A stretch of 7,932 bases of DNA from Methanobacteriota archaeon (GTDB lineage Archaea > Thermoplasmatota > Poseidoniia > MGIII > CG-Epi1), in NCBI GenBank assembly GCA_003193815.1, contig PSPB01000074.1, positions 1-7,932 of the forward strand, written 5' to 3'. The translations under genes and the position numbers were made by a program. A model generated the notes under the pieces. That model was not told where the DNA came from. It was given only the letters and a program-made list of their open reading frames with translations, and ran no database searches. Of this stretch, positions 1 to 5,271 are shown piece after piece. Position 1 is the first letter of the stretch. Each line of letters begins with the position of its first letter.

Positions 1-740
1 GGGACCTTGACAGCGGCACTTCAATCTTGGGCAACCACACCATTATCGTCGAGGTTGACCCGCTGAACGCCATCGGGGAATGGAATGAGGACGACAATCG
101 TCGTTTCTTCAACGTGACCGTGCTGGAACCGAAGCCTGACCTTGAAGTCACGGCGGTCGCGGTCGCCGGCGAGCCCGCGCGCGGCATCCCCTCTACGGTT
201 ATGGTCACGGTGTTCAACGGTGGCGCTGAGACGGTCTCCGGCGCCTACATCGAGCTGCGTGTTGACGGTGAACTGGTCAACAGCTGGAATGTTACCCTTG
301 CCGAGGGTGGATTGCGGGAACTGGAATATGATTACACCTGGGCTGAGCACAATCCAACCGTGATGGGCTACGCCGACCCCAATAAAGTAATCGATGAGCT
401 GGACGAGTCCAATAACTACAAGTCAATCTGGGTCGCGATTGCCGCTCCACGCCATGACGTGCAACTGGGCGCTATTTCCCATTCCGGGGAAGCTTTCGAA
501 GGACAGTGGGTCGAGCTGACGGTTGAGCTACAGAATCTGCTGGGGGAAGTGCCGCACTATCGCCTTTCGCTCTTTGTCGTGCCACCGCACCCGAATACCA
601 GGACCCGAACCAGATGCAGGAACTCTATTACGTCGAAGGATTTAATCTGGCCTACAATGAATCGCGTGTCGTCTCAATCTGGTGGTACAACACCGTCGGT
701 TTCGGCTGGCACAACCTGTCCGTTGAGGTCGAGGTTCTAG
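1..740 (+). CDS. CARDB-repeat surface protein, N-terminal-side fragment (5' partial, frame-broken)
   Basis: Extracellular part of a large archaeal surface protein. The frame is open from the left edge, so the real start lies upstream; the TTG at 27 is internal. It shows the end of one CARDB-like beta-sandwich repeat (to about 100), a complete second repeat (about 130-440, starting PDLEVTAVAVAG) and the start of a third. Repeats close on an acidic motif: DPLNAIGEWNEDDN at 57-98 and DPNKVIDELDESNN at 375-416, plausibly Ca2+-binding or a repeat-boundary turn (inference). Sequons NHT, NVT and NVT fit N-glycosylation outside the cell. Sensible protein ends near LSLFV at about 578; the remaining codons to the stop at 738-740 are Arg/Ser/Thr-rich and unlike the family, while the +2 frame continues the repeat. 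This fragment and the 614-1429 entry are therefore one gene split by a frameshift. The ligand or cell-biological role cannot be read from the sequence. Confidence 0.8.
   Translation, partial: DLDSGTSILGNHTIIVEVDPLNAIGEWNEDDNRRFFNVTVLEPKPDLEVTAVAVAGEPARGIPSTVMVTVFNGGAETVSGAYIELRVDGELVNSWNVTLAEGGLRELEYDYTWAEHNPTVMGYADPNKVIDELDESNNYKSIWVAIAAPRHDVQLGAISHSGEAFEGQWVELTVELQNLLGEVPHYRLSLFVVPPHPNTRTRTRCRNSITSKDLIWPTMNRVSSQSGGTTPSVSAGTTCPLRSRF
572..600 (+). other. Frameshift site within the CARDB surface-protein gene
   Basis: Repeat-like protein is read in one frame up to about 578 (LSLFV) and in the next frame from about 581 (ATAPEYQ), which equals one missing base. The second frame cannot extend left of 527 because a TGA lies at 524-526, so the switch must fall in 527-613. 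Codon third positions favour G/C in the first frame before about 578 and in the second frame after it. I see no X XXY YYZ slippery heptamer here, so a sequencing or assembly error, or a real one-base deletion, is likelier than programmed frameshifting. The G run at 542-546 is another possible error spot, but shifting there would lose the convincing strand VPHYRLSLFV. Confidence 0.65.
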
Positions 741-1429
741 ACCACACCTACCCCGACCTGAACCTGAGCGACAACCGCAACTCGACCAGTTTCTACCTCA
801 AGCAGGTCTTCTACCAGCTCGCGCTCGAGATAGAGCCGCTACCCGAAAAAATCAGGCTGAACGAGACCGTACGCGTCATCGTCAACGCCTTCAATTTTGG
901 CCCTGAAATCCTCTCCGAGGGGGCTGAAGTGGTGGTAACCGGTAACGGCATGCAGTGCGAGCCGGGCCTCCAGCGCACGCGCGAACTGGAACGCGCCACT
1001 GGTGAGGATAACCTCGAGTTCTTCTGCACTCCCAACGACACCGGCCCCTACGTTATCGAGGCGCGGATTGACCCTGATAACATCCATGATGAACCTAACG
1101 AGGACGACAACTTCGCGACAGGTGTCGTGAATGTCACCAACGAGGAATTCACGCCAGTCACCCCGCCTGTGGTAAGTGACGATTCATTCATCACGCAGCC
1201 CATCGTCTGGGTGCCGCTGGCGACGCTGGCGATTATCGGTGCCGGCATGTTCGCATACTACCGCTTGCGCGGTGATGACGACTTCCTCCCCGGCACCCGC
1301 GGGCGCCAGTCTGGGGGCAGCGCGCCGGGACAGGCATCCGGTTCGGCCACCTTCCGCTATGACGCTGAGTCGGGCATAACCTACGACGCCAATACTGGCG
1401 AAGTTATTGGCGAGAAAAAGAAGGATTAG
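614..1429 (+). CDS. CARDB-repeat surface protein, C-terminal part with membrane anchor and acidic tail
   Basis: Continuation, in another frame, of the gene entering from the left edge. The frame is open from 527; the ATG at 614 is only a formal start, because upstream codons from about 581 (ATAPEYQDPNQMQ) already fit the third repeat. Counting from M at 614: end of repeat three at residues 1-62, a fourth repeat at about 65-176 closing on DPDNIHDEPNEDDN (1070-1111), a Pro/Thr linker (177-190), one hydrophobic transmembrane helix (about 196-216) followed by YYRLRG, then a Gly/Ser-rich cytoplasmic tail ending EKKKD. Sequons NES, NLS, NST, NET, NDT and NVT all lie before the helix. Cys115 and Cys138 could form a disulfide. 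The topology is a type-I anchored surface protein with its bulk outside. The tail carries two related motifs, YDAESGI and YDANTGEV. The gene ends in a 4-base tail-to-tail overlap with the reductase gene. Exact function is unknown; adhesion or cell-envelope structure is a guess. Confidence 0.85.
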   Translation: MQELYYVEGFNLAYNESRVVSIWWYNTVGFGWHNLSVEVEVLDHTYPDLNLSDNRNSTSFYLKQVFYQLALEIEPLPEKIRLNETVRVIVNAFNFGPEILSEGAEVVVTGNGMQCEPGLQRTRELERATGEDNLEFFCTPNDTGPYVIEARIDPDNIHDEPNEDDNFATGVVNVTNEEFTPVTPPVVSDDSFITQPIVWVPLATLAIIGAGMFAYYRLRGDDDFLPGTRGRQSGGSAPGQASGSATFRYDAESGITYDANTGEVIGEKKKD

Positions 1430-2562
1430 TAAACGTCGCGCAGATAGCGCTTCTCTTCCTTCATCAGCGTGCGGTTGACGTAGTAGTCCGCCTCTTCTTC
1501 GGAGAGGCCACCATGTTCCCGTGCGATATCGATGAGCGCCTGATGGACGTCTTTGGCCATGTAGTCCTTGTCGCCGCAGACGTAGAAGTACGCTCCGCCC
1601 TCGAGCCATTCCCAGACTTCGGCGCCCGCCTGCTGGAGGCGGTGCTGGACATAGACCTTCTCGGACTGGTCGCGTGAGAATGCGGTGTCGAGTCGCGCAA
1701 GCAAGCCCGATTCCTGCCAAGCGGTGAATTCCTCTTCGTAGAAAAAGGTCGTCTTCTCGAACCATTCGCCGAAGATGAGCCAGTTACGGCCGGTCGCACC
1801 GTCGAGTTCGCGTTGCTCCAGGAAGGCGCGGAAGGGTGCGATGCCGGTGCCGGGGCCGACCATGATAACATCGTGGCTGCTATTCTCGGGGATGACAAAC
1901 TCGCGTGTCGGCTGGATGAAGACTAGTATGCGCGTCTCGCCTACGGTGACGCGGTCGGCGATGAAGCCGGTCGCAAGCCCGGCGCGGTCGCGCTCGAAGT
2001 TGTGGTAGCGCACGACCGCGATGGTCAGGTGCACCTCGCCCGGGTGGACGCCGGGAGCGGAGGCGATGGAGTAGAGTCGGGGGGTGATGCCGCCCACGGA
2101 TTGGGCGAATTCCTCGGCGGTGAAGTGCACGTCAGGATATTCGTTCAGGATATCGATGTAGTCTCGGACGTTCAGGTACTGGTCCAGCGCCGTACGGTCT
2201 GCCAGCAGCTGTTCGAGCCCCTGCTGGTCGTCTGACGGGAGTTTCGTCATCAGCGGCTTCAGGAACTTGCGGTTGGAGCGGTGGATGGTCAGGTGGCTTT
2301 CCAGGGCTTCGCGGAAGCTCATTTCGCCCTTGCGCTTCAGCTCGACCACCTCGTCGCCGCTGGCGCCCAGCTTTACAAGCAGCGCGTCGACAAGCGCGGG
2401 GTCGTTGCGCGGGAAGAGCCCGATCGAGTCGCCCGCCTTGTATTCGAGCCCGCTCCCCGTAATATCGATGACGTAGTGGAAGGTTTCTTTGACGTCGTCG
2501 CGGGCCAGACTGTAAGCTTCTTTGATGGTCGCGGGGAACGGATTCTTGCGGCCGTATTCCAT
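1426..2562 (-). CDS. CysJ-like NADPH-dependent FAD reductase lacking the FMN (flavodoxin) domain
   Basis: A 378-residue protein matching the FAD and NADPH modules of diflavin reductases (CysJ, cytochrome P450 reductase), which move electrons from NADPH through FAD. An FAD_binding_1 domain with its helical connecting insert spans about 1-225, with FAD motif RLYSIAS (162-168) and GLATGFIADR (195-204). The NAD-binding half has VGPGTGIAPFRAFLEQR (235-251), SRDQSEKVYVQ (296-306; the Ser-Arg and Lys...Gln pattern that binds the 2'-phosphate of NADPH), FYVCGD (326-331) and a C-terminal RDVY with terminal Tyr as in CysJ. No flavodoxin domain precedes it: the ATG at 2562 sits 2 bases after the L15e stop, and the in-frame extension upstream is L15e sequence in another frame. 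Electrons must therefore go to a separate acceptor (flavodoxin, ferredoxin or a hemoprotein) not in this window. Fold and cofactors are strong; calling it sulfite reductase would be unsupported. Bacterial origin by transfer is possible. Confidence 0.92.
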   Translation of the reverse strand: MEYGRKNPFPATIKEAYSLARDDVKETFHYVIDITGSGLEYKAGDSIGLFPRNDPALVDALLVKLGASGDEVVELKRKGEMSFREALESHLTIHRSNRKFLKPLMTKLPSDDQQGLEQLLADRTALDQYLNVRDYIDILNEYPDVHFTAEEFAQSVGGITPRLYSIASAPGVHPGEVHLTIAVVRYHNFERDRAGLATGFIADRVTVGETRILVFIQPTREFVIPENSSHDVIMVGPGTGIAPFRAFLEQRELDGATGRNWLIFGEWFEKTTFFYEEEFTAWQESGLLARLDTAFSRDQSEKVYVQHRLQQAGAEVWEWLEGGAYFYVCGDKDYMAKDVHQALIDIAREHGGLSEEEADYYVNRTLMKEEKRYLRDVY

Positions 2563-2564
2563 CT

Positions 2565-3185
2565 TCAGCTCTTGCGTGGCGGGTGCGGCGTGCTGCTCGC
2601 CTTGCGGCGTGCGTGTGCCTTCTTGCGGCTGGGGCGCACCTTCTCGGCGCCCTTGCCCTTGCGACGCAGCCCGCGGCTCTTCTTGCCGGCGGATGTCAGG
2701 CTGCGGTGGACGCGGCCCTTGTGCGCGCGGCCGCAAATCCAGTTAATCTTGGGGTCGGCCATGATAACCGGATGGTGCGGGTCGACCATGATAATCTCGA
2801 ACCACTTGTAGCGACCGTCCTCGACCACCCAGTAGGAGTTGAGCACTTCGAGATTGGGAAACTTCCGCGCAGTCCGCTCCTCGGCAATCGACTGCAGCGA
2901 CTTGGAAACGGTAATCTTGGCGATACCGGTGCGCTTGGCACGGCGGCCGCCCTTGATGGCGTGCTTGCGCATGCTCCCGCGGCGGATGCGCGTACGCGCC
3001 ATCACGAAGCCCTGTTTGGCGCGGAAGCCCAACTTGCGCGCCCGGTCGAGCCGCGTCGGTCGCTCGATACGCTCGACAGCTCGCTCGCGGCGGAACGTGA
3101 GCAGCCGCTCGCGCTGCATGGCCTTGATGGAATCCCCCGGGCGGTTCCATGCGTCCCCAATGTAGGAGTATACTGATTTCGACAT
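2565..3185 (-). CDS. rpl15e: Large-subunit ribosomal protein L15e
   Basis: Ribosomal protein eL15 binds 23S rRNA in the large subunit; the family occurs in archaea and eukaryotes only, making this the best taxonomic marker here. The protein has 206 residues. It starts with the typical [13 protein letters not shown], followed by the conserved basic core ([34 protein letters not shown]), [35 protein letters not shown] and [12 protein letters not shown]. Archaeal members are usually a little under 200 residues (from memory); the excess is a basic C-terminal tail after KVRPS ending TPHPPRKS. The ATG at 3185 is backed by the conserved N-terminus and by GAGG (minus-strand reading of 3194-3197) 8 bases upstream, one of few Shine-Dalgarno-like sites in the window. 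It is followed after 2 bases by the CysJ-like gene, so the two are probably co-transcribed. Confidence 0.97.
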   Translation of the reverse strand: MSKSVYSYIGDAWNRPGDSIKAMQRERLLTFRRERAVERIERPTRLDRARKLGFRAKQGFVMARTRIRRGSMRKHAIKGGRRAKRTGIAKITVSKSLQSIAEERTARKFPNLEVLNSYWVVEDGRYKWFEIIMVDPHHPVIMADPKINWICGRAHKGRVHRSLTSAGKKSRGLRRKGKGAEKVRPSRKKAHARRKASSTPHPPRKS

Positions 3186-3193
3186 CGCGATAT

Positions 3194-3197
3194 CCTC
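3194..3197 (-). promoter_or_regulatory. Shine-Dalgarno site for L15e
   Basis: The minus strand reads GAGG, 8 bases before the L15e ATG, which could pair with the CCUC of the archaeal 16S 3' end. It implies a leadered mRNA, unlike the neighbouring lipid kinase and pyrE, which show no such site. It lies partly within a weak 4-bp stem (GCGA/TCGC, 3187-3199). Confidence 0.5.
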
Positions 3198-3249
3198 GCT
3201 TCACGGGTTCAGCCGGAGCCACATTCCCGTGTCGCGCCGACCGCCCCCT

Positions 3250-3260
3250 GATTATAAAGC
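3250..3260. promoter_or_regulatory. Near-symmetric TATA element shared by L15e (leftward) and lipid kinase (rightward)
   Basis: GATTATAAAGC on the plus strand reads GCTTTATAATC on the minus strand, and both resemble an archaeal TATA box. It is the only AT-rich block in the 95-base divergent spacer. Its centre (about 3255) lies 26 bases before the lipid kinase ATG at 3281, the usual TATA-to-start distance in archaea, so the kinase mRNA would begin at or next to its ATG (leaderless). Leftward, a start near 3229 would give L15e a leader of about 44 bases containing its GAGG site. Whether one element serves both directions is inference; no clear BRE separates the two orientations. Confidence 0.5.
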
Positions 3261-3280
3261 TTCAGGCTGGTGCCCGTTCG

Positions 3281-4180
3281 ATGGCTGCGATTTGCTTCAT
3301 AGTTAATCCCGCTTCCGGCATGGGACGCACCGGCCGCCATCTGGAAGAACTGCGGCGGCAGGCGGCCGACCTCGACGGCGAATGGCTCATTACCGAACGT
3401 CCCGGCCATGCGACTGAACTGGCGGCCGCCGCCACCGGCTGCGAAATCGTGGTGGCGGTCGGCGGCGACGGCACGGTGCACGAAGTCGTCAATGGCTTGA
3501 TGCAGCATTCCGCTGCCAAGCGGCCGGCGCTAGCGGTCATCCCGAGCGGCACCGGCAACGATTTTGTTTTCGGCTCCCCGAGCGCCGAACGCGCGCTGGC
3601 GGCGCTGCTGCACAACGGCGCTCGCAAGCGGTTCGACTTGGCGCACCTGCGCGGGGCGGGACGCGACGAGTATATCTGCAATACGGCCGGAATTGGCTTC
3701 GACGCGACCGTCAATATGCAGAGCCGCTACGTGATGCTGCGCGACTTCCCGAAATACCTCATCGCTACGTTGTGGACGATTATCTACTACTTCGCGGCGC
3801 CCCGCATGGCGCTGCGCTGGGAAGGTGGCCGTGCGGTTTACCGCGTGATGATGCTGGTAGTCGGTAACGGCCCGCGCGAGGGGGGCGGCTTCCTGACGAC
3901 GCCCGACTCGCAGATGGACGACGGCATCCTCGATTTCCTGATTGCTGGTCAGGTCGACCGGTTGCAGATGCTGGGGCTGCTGCCGCAGGTGCTCACCGGC
4001 ACCCATCTCGGCAACCCGGCGGTGCGGCTCGTCTCGACCACGTGGCTAGCGCTGGCGTCCGAGAGCGACCTCTGCGTCCAGGCTGACGGCGAGTTCTATT
4101 GCCTCCCTGGCGACGGGGTGCGGCGGCTTGACGTGCAGGTGGTACCGGGAGCGCTGGAATTAGTCGTCGAGCAGGATTAA
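3281..4180 (+). CDS. YegS/DgkB/LCB5-family lipid kinase (diacylglycerol kinase catalytic domain)
   Basis: A 299-residue ATP-dependent lipid kinase of the diacylglycerol/sphingosine kinase superfamily, close to the size of bacterial YegS. Seen motifs: FIVNPASGMGR (6-16, N-terminal nucleotide-binding strand), VGGDGTVHEVVNG (60-72, the GGDGT loop), IPSGTGNDF (87-95), GIGFDATV (137-144), VVGNGPREGGGF (193-204), PDSQMDDGILD (208-218, second-domain acidic motif) and QADGE (267-271). The ATG at 3281 begins directly at the first core strand, has no Shine-Dalgarno and lies 26 bases from a TATA element; the longer in-frame start at 3149 would run through L15e and add 44 residues unlike the family. It probably acts at the inner membrane face on a glycerolipid. 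In an archaeon the substrate may be an ether-linked dialkylglycerol or polyprenol rather than diacylglycerol (inference). Its 3' end overlaps the opposing DUF309 gene by 21 bases. Confidence 0.93.
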   Translation: MAAICFIVNPASGMGRTGRHLEELRRQAADLDGEWLITERPGHATELAAAATGCEIVVAVGGDGTVHEVVNGLMQHSAAKRPALAVIPSGTGNDFVFGSPSAERALAALLHNGARKRFDLAHLRGAGRDEYICNTAGIGFDATVNMQSRYVMLRDFPKYLIATLWTIIYYFAAPRMALRWEGGRAVYRVMMLVVGNGPREGGGFLTTPDSQMDDGILDFLIAGQVDRLQMLGLLPQVLTGTHLGNPAVRLVSTTWLALASESDLCVQADGEFYCLPGDGVRRLDVQVVPGALELVVEQD

Positions 4181-4711
4181 CGGGCTGGCGCAGATGTCGG
4201 GCAGTTCGTCACGCTCGAGCGGCGCGAAGTATACGTGCAGCGCCGCGATGTGCTCGCCGAGCGCGAGCCCCATGTAGCGCTCGCGGCCGATTGACGCGAG
4301 CAGCTCCAGCCCGGCCGGCGCGAGCGACTGCGCGCCGGCGATGTCCTTCCCGGTAAGCATCGCCAGCCGCACCTTCAGCAGCGCCGCCGAGACTTTGATG
4401 AGTCCTTGCAGGAAGCGGTGCGGCGCGCTGCGGCGCGGCACCGCGTGCCAGAGCGCTTCCCACGCTTCGTGCGATTCCCAGTAAAAGTGGGCGTTGCACA
4501 AGTCAACGCCGTGGCACCAGCCGTCGAGCGTGCGCCACTTCTCCGGCAGCCACGGCGGGTGCGGCTCGTCGTCGGCGCCGTAGCTGTGGCCGTGCGGGTT
4601 CGCCTGCGGGTGCGGGTGAAGCCCCGGCAAGTAGCGGTAGGGCGGCAGCGGCTGCGTCGAGTAGCGCTGCGCGTCCCGCTCCAGCTCCAGCTCGTCCCTC
4701 GCCATACGCAT
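4160..4711 (-). CDS. DUF309 domain protein with His/Pro-rich N-terminal extension
   Basis: A 183-residue protein whose C-terminal two thirds match DUF309, a small all-helical family of unknown function. The signature helices are seen: LCNAHFYWESHEAWEALWH (71-89; the HExWExxW pattern) and FLQGLIKVSAALLKV (100-114), then GAQSLAPAGLELL. The acidic and His residues in the first motif look like a possible metal or active site, but no activity is established. The N-terminal 60 residues (PPYRYLPGLHPHPQANPHGHSYG region, 23-45) are rich in His, Pro and Tyr; I recall similar PHP...GHSY segments in some bacterial DUF309 proteins but cannot verify this. The start may be the ATG at 4711 or the one two codons later at 4705; neither has a Shine-Dalgarno, and both sit 22-28 bases from the AT-rich core at 4730-4735. 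It is divergent from pyrE and convergent with the lipid kinase, with a 21-base antisense overlap. Confidence 0.8.
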   Translation of the reverse strand: MRMARDELELERDAQRYSTQPLPPYRYLPGLHPHPQANPHGHSYGADDEPHPPWLPEKWRTLDGWCHGVDLCNAHFYWESHEAWEALWHAVPRRSAPHRFLQGLIKVSAALLKVRLAMLTGKDIAGAQSLAPAGLELLASIGRERYMGLALGEHIAALHVYFAPLERDELPDICASPLILLDD

Positions 4712-4714
4712 GCG

Positions 4715-4744
4715 GGGGCAGGGGTAGCCATATTTGTCTGCCCC
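4715..4744. repeat. Inverted repeat flanking the AT-rich core between DUF309 and pyrE
   Basis: GGGGCAG at 4715-4721 is an exact reverse complement of CTGCCCC at 4738-4744, with a 16-base spacer containing CCATATTTG. The arms bracket the only AT-rich segment of the 47-base divergent spacer. This could be a repressor operator over a shared promoter, a pair of BRE-like elements or chance in GC-rich DNA. Confidence 0.45.
4728..4738. promoter_or_regulatory. Putative bidirectional TATA-like element for pyrE and DUF309
   Basis: CCATATTTGTC, or GACAAATATGG on the other strand, is the only AT-rich block in the spacer. Its centre (about 4733) is 26 bases before the pyrE ATG (4759) and 22-28 bases before the two possible DUF309 ATGs (4711, 4705). 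That spacing predicts leaderless transcripts both ways, consistent with no Shine-Dalgarno on either side. The match to TTTAWATA is only moderate. Confidence 0.4.
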
Positions 4745-4758
4745 TGTAGTGGCCGCGG

Positions 4759-5271
4759 ATGGACCTAGCAGAGTTGTTGCAGGAGTGCGGCGCGGTGCAG
4801 TTTGGCGACTTTCGGCTCACATCGGGCCGTCGCTCGAAATTCTATGTCAACCTGAAGCTGGCCGCAACCCGGCCGCAGATACTCAAGCGCATCGCGAGCG
4901 AGATGGCGCAGCTGCTCCCCGACAAGGCGGAAGTCATCGCCGGGATGGAGCTGGGCGCCGTGCCGCTGGCGGTCGCGCTTTCGCTGAAGACGGGGCTGCC
5001 CTACGTCATGATTCGCAAGAGCGAGCGGGTCCATGGCACCGGCAGCCGCATCGAGGGCGAACTGCTCGGGAATGTCATCGTGGTCGAGGACGTTGCCACC
5101 AGCGGCGGCTCGTTGGTTGACGCGGTCGAGGTGATTCGCCGTGCGGGCGGCACTGTCGAGCGCGCTATCGTCGTGGTCGACCGCGAGGAGGGTGCCGACG
5201 AGGCGCTGCGCGCGGTCGATATCGAGCTGCTGCCGCTGGTCCGCATCGGAAGCCTGCTACAGGACGACTGA
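4759..5271 (+). CDS. pyrE: Orotate phosphoribosyltransferase
   Basis: Transfers phosphoribose from PRPP to orotate, making orotidine 5'-monophosphate in de novo UMP synthesis; a cytosolic homodimer in known members. At 170 residues it is a compact form. Evidence: FRLTSGRRSKFYVNLK (18-33, the family's N-terminal substrate region), GMELGAVPLA (62-71), the mobile catalytic loop RKSERVHGTGSRIEG (86-100; compare the usual RKExKxHGxG...EG) and the PRPP-binding motif VVEDVATSGGSL (108-119). The protein stands alone, with no fused OMP decarboxylase. The ATG at 4759 has no Shine-Dalgarno and lies 26 bases after a TATA-like core, suggesting a leaderless mRNA. Its TGA overlaps the purD ATG by one base (TGATG), so it probably leads an operon with purD and the exchanger gene. 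Confidence 0.96.
   Translation: MDLAELLQECGAVQFGDFRLTSGRRSKFYVNLKLAATRPQILKRIASEMAQLLPDKAEVIAGMELGAVPLAVALSLKTGLPYVMIRKSERVHGTGSRIEGELLGNVIVVEDVATSGGSLVDAVEVIRRAGGTVERAIVVVDREEGADEALRAVDIELLPLVRIGSLLQDD

Noticed and set aside
27..29. TTG as the start of the first surface-protein fragment
   Set aside because: The frame is open to the left edge and upstream codons (DLDSGTSI) continue the repeat, so the start lies outside the window.
572..600. Programmed frameshifting in the surface-protein gene
   Set aside because: No slippery heptamer or convincing downstream structure is visible, and a second likely frame error at 7587-7589 favours a sequence artefact.
2563..2736. N-terminal extension of the CysJ-like reductase by 58 residues
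   Set aside because: The extension is Arg/Pro/Gln-rich, lies wholly in the L15e coding region in another frame, and the family match begins at the ATG at 2562.
2281..2811. Plus-strand open frame opposite the reductase and L15e
   Set aside because: It is antisense to two strongly supported genes, has no recognisable domain and reflects GC-rich codon bias.
3149..3280. Longer start for the lipid kinase
   Set aside because: The 44 extra residues cross the L15e 5' end and the divergent spacer and do not resemble the family; the core strand begins at 3281.
4406..4768. Plus-strand open frame opposite DUF309
   Set aside because: Its Val/Arg-rich sequence is typical of the complement of a GC-rich gene; the DUF309 motifs are on the other strand.
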